Assembly (NCBI RefSeq): GCF_003574215.1 | Contig: NZ_AP018558.1 | Location: forward strand, 2,069,501-2,133,500 | Direction: 5' to 3' | Length of the DNA: 64,000 nucleotides | DNA from: Hydrogenophilus thermoluteolus | GTDB taxonomy: Bacteria > Pseudomonadota > Gammaproteobacteria > Burkholderiales > Rhodocyclaceae | In this document: piece after piece, positions 16,708 through 25,446 of the stretch | Numbering within the stretch: position 1 is the stretch's first letter | Layout of the letters: each line of letters begins with the position of its first letter | Position numbers and translations under genes: made by a program | Notes under the pieces: model-generated | The model's input: only the letters and a program-made list of their open reading frames with translations | Told to the model about the DNA's origin: nothing | Databases searched by the model: none

Positions 16708-18737
16708 ACGCCGTCCCCGATCGCGACCTCGCCCTCTACCGCCGCTTGTGGCGCTACGTCCGCCCCTACTACGGTGCGTGGGCGATCGCCCTCGTCGGCT
16801 TCCTGCTCTTTGCCAGCGGTCAGCCGATGCTTGCGGTTGCCCTCAAATACTTCGTCGACGGGCTTACCGACCCGCAACTCGCGCGCGTCACCCTGCCTTG
16901 GGGTGAAAGCGTCAACCTGCTGCCGTGGATTCCCCTCATTCTCGTTGCCGTCGCGCTGTGGCAAGGAATCGGCACCTTCTTGGGCCAATACGGCATGGCG
17001 AAGGTCGCTGCGGGCGTCGTCCATGACCTGCGCCGCGACCTCTTCGCCCATCTCCTGACGCTTCCCATCGCCTACTTTCGCGACCACGACAGCGGCCGAA
17101 CCATCTCGCGCCTCACCCACGACGTCACGATGACCACCACCGCGGTCACCGACGCGGTGCGCGTATTGGTCCGCGAAGGACTCACCGTGCTCGCGCTCCT
17201 CCTTTACCTCCTGTGGTCGAACTGGCGGTTGACGCTTGCGCTCCTCATCGTCCTGCCGCTCATCGCGCTCGTGGTACGCCACACCCAAAAACGGCTGCGC
17301 CAAGCGGCACGGGCACTGCAAGAAGCCGTTGGCGAACTCACCGGGCTTGCCACCGAAACGGTGCGCGCAATCTCCGACCTGCGCGCGTTCGGCGCAGAAA
17401 CCCGCATCCAAGAACGGTTCGCTGCCGCGAACGACGCCGAAGAGGCGCGACAACAGCGTCTCGCGCGCATCGCCGCTCGGCAAACCGCGTTCACCCAGCT
17501 CCTCACCTTCACCGCGATGGGCGTCGTGCTCTGGCTCGTCCTGCAACTGCGCGGCGACGCCACCGTCGGCGAACTGGTCGCCTACGTCTCGGCCGCGGGA
17601 CTCCTGCCCAAACCGTTGCGGCAACTCTCGGAAGTCGGCAGCCGCTTCGCGCGCGGCCTGGCGGGCGCCGAAAGCGCGTTCCAGCTCCTCGACACCCCGC
17701 CCGAACCCGAAACGGGCCACTACGCGCCGCCCCATTCAGCGCCACCACCCGCAGCCGCATCAACGGTTTCCCCTCCCCCCACCTTCGCCGCCGACCCGCG
17801 CGCCCCCAGCGCTGCTGCCGACGCGCTCGCCCCAACTCCTGGTGCCGACCGATGCGCACCCAACGCTCCGACCACACCCGGAACCGCCTTCCTGGCACGC
17901 AGCACGACTTCTGCCTGCTCGTACGCTCCTGCGGCACACGGAACTGCCCCTTCGCTCCTCACCGCTACACCCCATCACGGCGCCCACGTCGCGTTCGACC
18001 ACGTCTCCTATCGCTATCCCAACGCCGCCACGCTCGCCCTGGAAACGATCACGTTCGAACTGCGCCCCAATCAGTTCACCGCGCTCATCGGACGCTCTGG
18101 AAGCGGAAAATCGACCCTCGTCCAACTGCTGCTACGCTTTGCCGACCCCACTTCCGGAACGATCACCTTCAACGGCGTACCGCTTCCCGAATGGCAACGT
18201 GCGGCGCTGCGCCGCCAGATCGCCTACGTCCCGCAAGCCCCGGTCCTGTTCGCTGGGACCATCGCGGAAAACGTCGCGCTCGGCGTCGGTAACGAACCGG
18301 TGCCCCGCGACGCGATCATCGCTGCGCTCAAAGCCGCGCACGCCTGGGAATTCGTCGCACCACTGCCGCACGGCATCGATACCCCGATCGGAGAAAATGG
18401 CGCACAGCTCTCGGGCGGCCAGCGCCAACGGATCGCGCTGGCTCGCGCCTTCCTCAAACGCGCCCCACTCCTCATTTTGGACGAAGCTACCTCGGCGCTC
18501 GACAGCGAAACGGAAGCCGCGGTGCACGAAGCGCTAGAGCAACTCCGCCACCACACCACCCTCCTGGTCATCGCCCACCGCCTCTCGACCATCGAACGCG
18601 CCGACACCATCGTCGTTCTGGAAGCGGGCCGCGTCGTCGAAACCGGAACTCACGCAACGCTCTCGCAAAACCGCTCCCGCTACGCGCAACTCCTGGCCGC
18701 AACTGCCCCGAACGCCACGCGCACCGCTTCCACCTAG
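16704..18737 (+). CDS. msbA: ABC transporter, MsbA-like lipid A/lipid flippase
   Basis: A half-transporter of 677 residues. Six transmembrane helices occupy residues about 20-310 (start LYRRLWRYVRPYYGAW; coupling region FFRD-like YFRDHDSGRTISRLTHDV). The nucleotide-binding domain begins about residue 430, with Walker A GRSGSGKST near 461, signature LSGGQRQRIALARA near 568 and Walker B LLILDEATSALD near 589. A Pro/Ala-rich insert of about 95 residues (nt about 17697-17985) separates membrane and ATPase domains, which is not usual for MsbA. The start is a TTG overlapping the polA stop. Lipid A-core is the likely substrate given the LPS genes nearby, but other lipid substrates are possible. Confidence 0.87.
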   Translation: MNAVPDRDLALYRRLWRYVRPYYGAWAIALVGFLLFASGQPMLAVALKYFVDGLTDPQLARVTLPWGESVNLLPWIPLILVAVALWQGIGTFLGQYGMAKVAAGVVHDLRRDLFAHLLTLPIAYFRDHDSGRTISRLTHDVTMTTTAVTDAVRVLVREGLTVLALLLYLLWSNWRLTLALLIVLPLIALVVRHTQKRLRQAARALQEAVGELTGLATETVRAISDLRAFGAETRIQERFAAANDAEEARQQRLARIAARQTAFTQLLTFTAMGVVLWLVLQLRGDATVGELVAYVSAAGLLPKPLRQLSEVGSRFARGLAGAESAFQLLDTPPEPETGHYAPPHSAPPPAAASTVSPPPTFAADPRAPSAAADALAPTPGADRCAPNAPTTPGTAFLARSTTSACSYAPAAHGTAPSLLTATPHHGAHVAFDHVSYRYPNAATLALETITFELRPNQFTALIGRSGSGKSTLVQLLLRFADPTSGTITFNGVPLPEWQRAALRRQIAYVPQAPVLFAGTIAENVALGVGNEPVPRDAIIAALKAAHAWEFVAPLPHGIDTPIGENGAQLSGGQRQRIALARAFLKRAPLLILDEATSALDSETEAAVHEALEQLRHHTTLLVIAHRLSTIERADTIVVLEAGRVVETGTHATLSQNRSRYAQLLAATAPNATRTAST

Positions 18738-18790
18738 CAACCCGCCGCGTTCTTCCGCTCACGCACCGCACCCTTTCGCGGCACTGCACC

Positions 18791-18830
18791 ACTTTTCCCC
18801 AGTGTGACGTCACTACTTTTCCCCAGAGTG
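18791..18830 (+). promoter_or_regulatory. Direct repeat ahead of a -10-like element
   Basis: ACTTTTCCCCAGTGTG (18791-18806) and ACTTTTCCCCAGAGTG (18815-18830) are 16-bp direct repeats, 24 bp apart, with 15 matches. A TATAAT lies at 18833-18838, about 34 bp before the coiled-coil gene start. No good -35 box is seen, so the repeats could be an activator or operator site. This is inference from sequence pattern only. Confidence 0.4.
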
Positions 18831-18871
18831 GCTATAATTGGCGTCACAGCCTTCCGCACACCGTTACCGCG

Positions 18872-19519
18872 ATGACCTCCGTAATCGACCTCTACGAAAA
18901 ACTGCGTCTGGCACCCGACGAAACCGCCCGCGCCCGCATCATTGCGGAAGCGTTCGAAGCGCTCGAAAACCGCTACCCCCACCTCGACTACCTGGTGACC
19001 ACCCGCCACCTCTCAGAAACCGAACTCAAACTCACCAAAGAGATCGAGCAGGTTCGGCTCGACGTCGAGCAAGTCCGCTCCGAACTCAAAGCCACCGAGC
19101 TCAAACTCACCAAAGAGATCGAGCAGGTTCGGCTCGAAGTCGAGCAAGTCCGCTCCGAACTCAAAGCTACCGAACTCAAGCTCACCAAAGAAATCGAGCA
19201 GGTTCGGCTCGACGTCGAGCAAGTCCGCTCCGAACTCAAAGCCACCGAGCTCAAACTCACCAAGGAAATCGAAGACGTTCGCCTCGAAGTCGAGCAAGTC
19301 CGCTCCGAACTCAAAGCCACCGAGCTCAAACTCACCAAAGAGATCGAGCAAGTTCGCCTCGAAATCGTTCAAGCTTCCGAACGCACCCGCAGCGAAACCC
19401 TGACCGCGATTGCCGAAAGCAAGGCATCGCTCATCAAATGGAGCTTTCTCTTCTGGCTCAGCCAAATGGGGGCGATCCTCCTCCTGCTTTGGCGGCTCTT
19501 CCCCAACCGCGGCGGCTGA
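18872..19519 (+). CDS. Coiled-coil membrane-anchored protein with 25-residue tandem repeats
   Basis: The 215-residue protein resembles the DUF1640/CCDC90-like group. A short N-terminal helical region (residues 1-48) precedes four complete and one partial near-identical 25-residue repeats (core TELKLTKEIEQVRLDVEQV). A linker and one C-terminal transmembrane helix follow (SFLFWLSQMGAILLLLWRLF). It should form a long charged coiled coil tethered to the inner membrane. The number of repeats probably varies between strains because the DNA repeat is 75 bp and highly conserved. It lies 14 bp before the ELM1-like gene. No function is assigned. Confidence 0.8.
   Translation: MTSVIDLYEKLRLAPDETARARIIAEAFEALENRYPHLDYLVTTRHLSETELKLTKEIEQVRLDVEQVRSELKATELKLTKEIEQVRLEVEQVRSELKATELKLTKEIEQVRLDVEQVRSELKATELKLTKEIEDVRLEVEQVRSELKATELKLTKEIEQVRLEIVQASERTRSETLTAIAESKASLIKWSFLFWLSQMGAILLLLWRLFPNRGG
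19022..19396 (+). repeat. 75-bp in-frame tandem repeat array
   Basis: Units begin at about 19022, 19097, 19172, 19247 and 19322, each 75 bp and over 90 percent alike by eye. The last unit diverges after about 45 bp. It encodes the 25-residue repeats of the coiled-coil protein. Confidence 0.9.
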
Positions 19520-19532
19520 CGTTGTCCAACCC

Positions 19533-20627
19533 ATGACGCTCATCCCTGCAGCCCCCCAATGGCAGGGCTACCGCGCTACCGCGGATCCAAAACTCCTCGC
19601 GGCGCTCACCCCGTTTCGCGGGCACACACCGCTCTGGGTCGTAACCAGCGGCGAAGCGGGCATGCGGGCGCAGGCGCTTGGCCTTGCTGAAGCGCTCGAT
19701 ACCCCCTATACCGAATGGGTGTGGCCTTTGGCGCCGCCCTGGCGCCGCTGGCCTGCCTGCGCGCTGCTGCTCACCTGGCTGCTCCGCCACGCGCTCCCGC
19801 GCCGCCGCGACACCACGCCATTTGCCACCGCTTGGCAAACCTTGTGCCGCTACCTGGAAGGCCCACCGCAACAAGCAAAGTGCGCCCCGCCGCACGCGCT
19901 CGACTTACCCGCGCTCCACGCGTGGCCGCAAACAGACACCCCTGCACCACCCCGGCTCATCGTCGCGTGCGGCCGTCGCGTGATCGCACCTGTCCTGTGG
20001 CTCAAACGCGCCGCGCCCACCCGGCCCAAAGTCCTCTACGTGCAAGACCCGCGCACGCTGAGCGCTCATTTCGACCTCATCGTCGCCCCCGCCCACGACC
20101 CGATCCGCGGCGCGAACGTCGTCCCCACCCCCTTTGCGCTACACCGCATCACCCCGGAACGGCTCGCACACGCTGCGGCCATTTGGCAACCGAAATGGGC
20201 GCCCTACCCCAAACCGTGGTGGGGACTGGTCGTTGGCGGCCCCAGCCGCTCGGTCCAATGGGACGAAGCGCTGGCGCGAACAGCGATTCGAGCCTGGCTG
20301 GAACAGGCACGCGCCGCAGGCGCCACGCTCTTTGCCACCACCGCCCGGCGCACCCCCGCTGCTACCCGAGCGTGGCTTGCTCAGTCCCTGGCCGCAATTT
20401 GCCCTGGGAGTCCACCCCCCTTTACCGGCGAAGGGGAAAACCCCTACCTCGCGATCCTCGCGCTCACCGCCCAACGCGCGATCACCAGTGATTCGGTCTC
20501 GATGCTCTCCGAAACCCTTGCCGCACCCGGCACCAGCGTGCGGCTCGAAGTCGGAACCTACCGTCCGCGCCTGCAACGCTTTCACCGCGTTTGGGATCAG
20601 GGCGCCACACCCAGTGCCGACTCATAG
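19533..20627 (+). CDS. ELM1/GtrOC1-like family protein (DUF1022)
   Basis: The 364-residue protein matches the bacterial ELM1 (mitochondrial fission protein-like, DUF1022) family. It starts with PLWVVTSGEAGMRAQALGLAEAL and continues with LIVACGRRVIAPVLWLKR, KVLYVQDPR and FDLIVAPAHDPIRGANV. The C-terminal half has GLVVGGPSRSVQWDE and a closing AITSDSVSMLSETLAAPGTSV, which resembles GT-B sugar-nucleotide sites. Members often sit beside LPS genes, and the adjacent MsbA-like gene fits an envelope glycan role, but the activity is unknown. Confidence 0.78.
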   Translation: MTLIPAAPQWQGYRATADPKLLAALTPFRGHTPLWVVTSGEAGMRAQALGLAEALDTPYTEWVWPLAPPWRRWPACALLLTWLLRHALPRRRDTTPFATAWQTLCRYLEGPPQQAKCAPPHALDLPALHAWPQTDTPAPPRLIVACGRRVIAPVLWLKRAAPTRPKVLYVQDPRTLSAHFDLIVAPAHDPIRGANVVPTPFALHRITPERLAHAAAIWQPKWAPYPKPWWGLVVGGPSRSVQWDEALARTAIRAWLEQARAAGATLFATTARRTPAATRAWLAQSLAAICPGSPPPFTGEGENPYLAILALTAQRAITSDSVSMLSETLAAPGTSVRLEVGTYRPRLQRFHRVWDQGATPSADS

Positions 20628-20698
20628 AGCGGTTTAACCAGAGCAAAATCTGCCGCCGCCCGCTACTTCAAACGACCGGCGCCCGACGAGCAAATGCC

Positions 20699-22036
20699 TT
20701 ACGCGCTTTGGAAAACCGCCATCGACTCCACATGCCCCGTGTGCGGGAACATGTTCGCAATCCCCGCTGCCACAAGACGATAGCCTTTTTCGTGCACCAA
20801 GATCGCCGTGTCGCGCGCCAACGTCCCCGGATGGCAGGAGACATAGACGATGCGGGTGGGCGCCACCTCAGGGGTGATCGCCTTCACCAACGCCGCCGCG
20901 CCATCGCGTGGTGGATCGAGCAGCCATTTATCGAAGCGACCGAACCCCGCGAGCGCCGCTTCGGTCATCTCGAAGAGGTTCGCACTATAAAATGCCGTAT
21001 TGCCGCCCAACCCATGCGCGTCCGCCAGCGCCGCAGCGCGTTGCGTCATCGTTTCGGAACCTTCCACCCCGACCACGGTCGCGCCCGAACGCGCGATCGG
21101 CAGCGTGAAATTGCCCAAACCGCTGAACCAATCGGCCACGCGCTCTCCAGCCTGCGGCGCCAACCACTGCACAGCCCGCCGTACCAACGCCCGGTTGATC
21201 TGCGGATTCACCTGGGTGAAGTCGCTCGGCAAAAAGGTCAGCGTGACGTCGAATTCCGGGTGGCGATATGCCAACGTCCGGTCATCCGCGGCGGTGAGCG
21301 GCGCCATCGTCTGCGGCCCACCCGGTTGCACCCAGACCGCCACCTCATGGGTGCGGCCAAACGCGGCCAACATCGCTTCATCTTGCGCCGTCAAGGGCAC
21401 CAGATGGCGAAAGACCAGTACGATCGTCCCATCGTCGCCTGCTGCGAACTCGATCTGCGGAATCCGATCGGGACACGACAACCCACCGATCAACCGCCGC
21501 AGCTCGGGCAACAGCACCGAGACGCGTTGCGGCAACACGTGGCAGGAGCGCATATCGGCGATATGACTCGAATTCCGTTCACGGAAACCGACAAGCACCC
21601 CCCCCTTCTTCGGCACCAGTCGTGCGCCGATGCGCGCCCGATGGCGATACCCCCAGTACGGCCCGTAAAGCGGCGGCAACACCTGCTCCGGGCGCACCCG
21701 CGCAATATGCCAAAGCGTGTCTTCCAGCACCCGCTGTTTCGCAGCCACCTGCGCGGAGGCATCGAAATGCTGCATCGCGCACCCGCCACACACCCCGAAA
21801 TGGGGGCAGCGCGGCGTCACCCGCCAACACGAAGCCCGCTCCACCGCAACCAATTCGCCTTGCGCGTAACTGGCCCGATCACGGGTACGGACGAAACGCA
21901 CCACCTCCCCGGGCAACGCCCCGCTGATGAACACCGCCTTGCCATCGACGTGCGCGACCCCCCGCCCCTCGAGGTCAAGCGACGCCACCGCCGCGCGTTC
22001 GACCGGCGCGGTCGCAGACAACCGCGCTTTACCCAT
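20699..22036 (-). CDS. rlmD: 23S rRNA (uracil-1939-C5)-methyltransferase
   Basis: A SAM-dependent RNA m5U methyltransferase of 445 residues. An N-terminal TRAM domain (SLDLEGRGVAHVDGKAVFI, residues about 18-70) leads to the 4Fe-4S cysteine cluster CPHFGVCGGC (plus an upstream or later Cys). The SAM-binding block is ERVADWFSGLGNFTLPIA. The nucleophilic cysteine lies in YVSCHPGTLARD and the base Glu in HTGHVESMAVF. The ATG at 22036 overlaps the bamC stop by one base (TGATG). The gene is convergent with the ELM1-like gene. Confidence 0.95.
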   Translation of the reverse strand: MGKARLSATAPVERAAVASLDLEGRGVAHVDGKAVFISGALPGEVVRFVRTRDRASYAQGELVAVERASCWRVTPRCPHFGVCGGCAMQHFDASAQVAAKQRVLEDTLWHIARVRPEQVLPPLYGPYWGYRHRARIGARLVPKKGGVLVGFRERNSSHIADMRSCHVLPQRVSVLLPELRRLIGGLSCPDRIPQIEFAAGDDGTIVLVFRHLVPLTAQDEAMLAAFGRTHEVAVWVQPGGPQTMAPLTAADDRTLAYRHPEFDVTLTFLPSDFTQVNPQINRALVRRAVQWLAPQAGERVADWFSGLGNFTLPIARSGATVVGVEGSETMTQRAAALADAHGLGGNTAFYSANLFEMTEAALAGFGRFDKWLLDPPRDGAAALVKAITPEVAPTRIVYVSCHPGTLARDTAILVHEKGYRLVAAGIANMFPHTGHVESMAVFQSA

Positions 22037-23298
22037 CAACGCAGCTCTTCGTAGAGCATTTCCAAGATCTGCTTCGCAGTGGCGTCGTTCACCGCGTTGC
22101 CCGCGTCGTCGAGCACCACCACGCGGCTCTGCTCGCCCGCGCCCACTACGCGCACCCGGTATTCGCTGTTGAGTTTCGGCCTCTTGTCGTCACGCCAAAA
22201 CGCCAGCCGTGACCAGAAGCTCTTGCGCTCCTCCTCGGCCACCACCGCCGGATCGTCGTAGCGCACAAGGTAGGTACCCGCGCGGCGATCGCGCTCCAGC
22301 ACCGAAAAGCCCAGCCGGTCGAGCGCCAACCCCACGCGCCGCCACGCCCGGTCGAAGCCATCACGCAGCTCGAGTTCCGCCCGCTGACCATCGAGATGGA
22401 GCAGCGCGCGCTCTTGCGAAACCGCACCAGCTACCATCCGTTTCGCCGCCTCTTCCTGCGCCCCAAGGAAAACCATCAATCGACGCAACATCTCCGCCTC
22501 GAGCTCCGGATCCGCCGGACGCGGCTGCCACACCGTGTGATCCTTCTGCGCCGAATCGTAGACCTCGACCATCCCGCGGTGCGAGATATAGACCTCGACC
22601 TCGCCCGGATTTTTCCCCGGCTCGATCCGGGTACGGAATTTGTCCCGCTCACCGGTGGAATAGAGCGAATCGAACACCTTGCCAAGGGTGCGGCGGATGA
22701 TGTCGTCTTGAATCTTCGCCCGATTCTCGGCCCAATCGGTCTCGATCACCCCCAAATCGGGGCGTTCCACCGCCAACGTGAACCCAAGCTGCTGCCAAAA
22801 GTCCTTCAATTTCAGCCACAACTGATCGGGTGCAGCCTGCACCACCAACCAGCGGGTATCGCCAGCCCGCTCGATGCGCATCCCCGGCTGCTCCGGCAAC
22901 ACCCCAGATGCCGCCGCTGCCGCCGCGCTCCCTGGCTGCACCCGCTCGCTCTGATACGCCAAGAGCGACGTCGCACCACGCCGCGTCGGCAACTGGAAGC
23001 GCTCCCCTTGCGCCGGATTGATCAGATCGGGCGGCACCTCGAGCGGCCGCTCCAAGCGCTTTTCGCTCTTGTAGTCGATCTCGCTCTTTTTCTCCAGCCA
23101 CTCGTTCGGCGAAAACGACGAACAGCCGCTCACCGCAGCGCCCAACAGCCCCGCAAGGAGCCCCACTCCCCAGCGCTGCACGGTACCGCGCCCCTGACCG
23201 AACCGCGCCGCAGTTGTCGCCACACCGGCACCACGCTGCGCTACCGTTTTCGCCGCGCTCACGCCGCACGTCCCACTCGCCACCACCTGTTGCGCCAT
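22036..23298 (-). CDS. bamC: Outer-membrane assembly lipoprotein BamC (NlpB)
   Basis: BamC is a lipoprotein of the BAM complex that folds outer-membrane beta-barrels. The frame from the ATG at 23298 gives 420 residues with GGAAG upstream. A GTG about 40 codons later would give a classic lipoprotein signal starting at QRWGVGLLAGLLGAAVSGC, so the true start may be there. After the lipobox come the BamC unstructured linker (NEWLEKKSEIDYKSEK, LEVPPDL) and two helix-grip domains (VIETDWAENRA, GTYLVRYDDP). dapA lies directly upstream, the same pairing as in many proteobacteria. Confidence 0.9.
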   Translation of the reverse strand: MAQQVVASGTCGVSAAKTVAQRGAGVATTAARFGQGRGTVQRWGVGLLAGLLGAAVSGCSSFSPNEWLEKKSEIDYKSEKRLERPLEVPPDLINPAQGERFQLPTRRGATSLLAYQSERVQPGSAAAAAASGVLPEQPGMRIERAGDTRWLVVQAAPDQLWLKLKDFWQQLGFTLAVERPDLGVIETDWAENRAKIQDDIIRRTLGKVFDSLYSTGERDKFRTRIEPGKNPGEVEVYISHRGMVEVYDSAQKDHTVWQPRPADPELEAEMLRRLMVFLGAQEEAAKRMVAGAVSQERALLHLDGQRAELELRDGFDRAWRRVGLALDRLGFSVLERDRRAGTYLVRYDDPAVVAEEERKSFWSRLAFWRDDKRPKLNSEYRVRVVGAGEQSRVVVLDDAGNAVNDATAKQILEMLYEELR

Positions 23299-23321
23299 TT
23301 GCGCTTCCTTTCCAACCAAAC

Positions 23322-24212
23322 TCACGCGCCTACCGCGATACCCGCACGCGCCAACGCCGCGCGCACCCGCTCCTGATTGCTGCTGCTCAAAGGCGTCAAA
23401 GGCAGCCGAATCCCGTCGGCGATTCGCCCCATCTGCGCCAACGCCCACTTCACCGGAATCGGGTTCGCCTCACAGAAAAGCGCCCGATGCAGCCCCAAGA
23501 GCTTCTGGTTGATCGCCACCGCCTCGGCCACGTTGCCGCTCATTGCCGCCACGCACATCTCGTGCATCGCGCGCGGCGCCACGTTCGCCGTGACCGAAAT
23601 CACCCCTTTGCCGCCCAAAAGCAGGAACGGCAACGCAGTCAGGTCATCGCCGGTGTAACAGAGGAACCCGTCCGGCACCCGCTCGAAGAGATCGTACGCG
23701 CGGTCGATACTCCCCGTCGCATCCTTGATCCCGACGATATTGGGAATCTCGGCCAGACGCACCACGGTGTCGTTGCTGAGATCCGCCACCGTCCGCCCCG
23801 GCACGTTGTAGAGAATGAGCGGCAGATCCACCGCTTCGGCAATCGCGCGAAAATGGCGGTATAGCCCCTCTTGGGTCGGCTTGTTGTAATAAGGCACCAC
23901 CGAAAGGTGGGCATCCGCCCCGGCACGTTTCGCCGCACGCGCCAGAAAGATCGCCTCCTCGGTGCTGTTCGCGCCCGTGCCCGCGATGATCGGAATCCGG
24001 CCTGCCGCATGCTTCACCGCCCGTTCGATCAACTGCACGTGCTCATCGAACGACACGGTGGGCGACTCCCCAGTCGTCCCCACCACCACGATCCCATCGG
24101 TCCCTTCCGCGATGTGCCAATCGATCAGCGCATCGAAGCGGGTCCAATCGATCGCCCCATCAGGCAACATCGGCGTGACGATTGCCACGATCGAACCAGT
24201 GAGCGAAAACAT
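23322..24212 (-). CDS. dapA: 4-hydroxy-tetrahydrodipicolinate synthase
   Basis: DapA condenses pyruvate with aspartate semialdehyde at the head of the lysine/meso-diaminopimelate pathway. The 296 residues are family length. They contain VVVGTTGESPTVS for substrate binding, the YNVPGRT motif with the catalytic tyrosine, and the Schiff-base lysine in VGIKDATGS. The ATG at 24212 gives the standard MFSLTGSIVAIVTPM start and is preceded by AAGGG. It probably forms an operon with bamC and rlmD. Confidence 0.96.
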   Translation of the reverse strand: MFSLTGSIVAIVTPMLPDGAIDWTRFDALIDWHIAEGTDGIVVVGTTGESPTVSFDEHVQLIERAVKHAAGRIPIIAGTGANSTEEAIFLARAAKRAGADAHLSVVPYYNKPTQEGLYRHFRAIAEAVDLPLILYNVPGRTVADLSNDTVVRLAEIPNIVGIKDATGSIDRAYDLFERVPDGFLCYTGDDLTALPFLLLGGKGVISVTANVAPRAMHEMCVAAMSGNVAEAVAINQKLLGLHRALFCEANPIPVKWALAQMGRIADGIRLPLTPLSSSNQERVRAALARAGIAVGA

Positions 24213-24254
24213 AACCCTTCCCTTCTGCGACGAGACGCAACGATTGTAACCCAA

Positions 24255-25436
24255 TCACCCCTCCATCTCGCGGCGAATCCCCGCCCAGCCGATCGCCAGC
24301 CGCACCCCCCAGAGCACCACCCAGCTCGCCATCCGCTGATACCACGGCAGCCGCCGCACCCGCTCCAGCGTCAGCGCCTCGGCCCCTTCCGCCACCGCCT
24401 GCGTGATGCGCTGCCGCAGCTCCTCAGCCAACGCCGGATCGTCCACCCACGCGTTCGCCTCGCGCGCCAGAAACAGGCTGAACGGATCGATATTGCTCGA
24501 CCCCACCGTCGCGTACCGGTCATCGACCACCGCCACCTTCGCGTGCATCATCGCGCGGGTGTATTCGTAAAGCGCGATCCCATTTTCCAGCAACCACGGA
24601 TAGAGCGACCGGGTGGCGTAGTGCAGGATGGGATGATCCGAAAGACCTTGCAACACCAAACGCACCCGCACCCCCCGTTGCGCGCACGCCTCCAGCGCAC
24701 GGCGAAAGCGCCGCCCTGGGAAAAAGTAGGCACAGACGATCCACACCTCCTGCTGCGCGGTCGCCAACGCGTTGAGGTAGCTCTGCTCGATCGCATGCCG
24801 ATGGCGAAACGAATCGCGCAACACCAACGCCGCGCGATGGGACCCCGCTTGAGCTACCGCAAATGGCGGATCACGCGGCACCACCACCCGCCCCCGCCGC
24901 GACGCCCACGCCACCAGCCGCCACAACCGCGCCATCGCAGCGCGCACCTCCGCAGCCACTGGCCCTTCCAACCGCACGGCGAAATCCCAACGCGGATAGC
25001 GGGGGTTTGGCTCAGGTTGCCGTCGAAAATCTGAAACGATATTGATCCCGCCAACGAACGCCTCCACCCCGTCGCGACACGCCAATTTGCGGTGCAAACG
25101 CCGCATCCGGTTCGGACGCCACCACCGTCCGCCAGACGCCAGTGGCCGATAGACCTGCACCGCCACGCCCGCAGCACGCAAGCGCTCGGCATGGTCACGA
25201 ACGAATTCGAGACTGCCAAAACCGTCGACCAGAAGGCGCACCATCACCCCGCGCTGCGCCGCGCGCACCAGCGCCGCGATCACTGCGGAACCGACCTCGT
25301 CGACCTCGAAAATATAGGTTTCCAGCCAGAATTCGACCTGTGCGCGGTCGATCGCCGCGATGAGCGCCGGGAAGAACGCCGCCCCATTTTCCAGCAGCGT
25401 TACCTGGTGCCCGGAACGAAACGGCGCGATCGTCAC
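24255..25436 (-). CDS. clsB: Phospholipase-D family protein, ClsB-like cardiolipin synthase
   Basis: A 393-residue member of the PLD superfamily with two HKD motifs: HRKLACRDGVEAFVGGIN in the N-terminal half and HAKVAVVDDRYATVGSSNID in the C-terminal half. There is no N-terminal membrane pair, as in ClsB-type enzymes. The C-terminal helix (MASWVVLWGVRLAIGWAG) could be membrane-associated. It starts at a GTG 10 bp after the EEP gene stop; the longer frame is a shadow of that neighbour. The EEP + ClsB pair is the common ybhP-ybhO arrangement, which supports the call. Confidence 0.87.
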   Translation of the reverse strand: MTIAPFRSGHQVTLLENGAAFFPALIAAIDRAQVEFWLETYIFEVDEVGSAVIAALVRAAQRGVMVRLLVDGFGSLEFVRDHAERLRAAGVAVQVYRPLASGGRWWRPNRMRRLHRKLACRDGVEAFVGGINIVSDFRRQPEPNPRYPRWDFAVRLEGPVAAEVRAAMARLWRLVAWASRRGRVVVPRDPPFAVAQAGSHRAALVLRDSFRHRHAIEQSYLNALATAQQEVWIVCAYFFPGRRFRRALEACAQRGVRVRLVLQGLSDHPILHYATRSLYPWLLENGIALYEYTRAMMHAKVAVVDDRYATVGSSNIDPFSLFLAREANAWVDDPALAEELRQRITQAVAEGAEALTLERVRRLPWYQRMASWVVLWGVRLAIGWAGIRREMEG

Positions 25437-25446
25437 AACCAACCGC

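Noticed and set aside
19022..19396. Regular 75-bp repeats considered as a CRISPR-like array
   Set aside because: There are no spacers; the units are head-to-tail and in frame with a coiled-coil protein.
20591..22054. 487-codon + strand frame opposite rlmD
   Set aside because: Antisense shadow of rlmD, with low-complexity His/Arg-rich translation.
22396..23376. 326-codon + strand frame opposite bamC
   Set aside because: Antisense to bamC with basic low-information sequence and no start signal.
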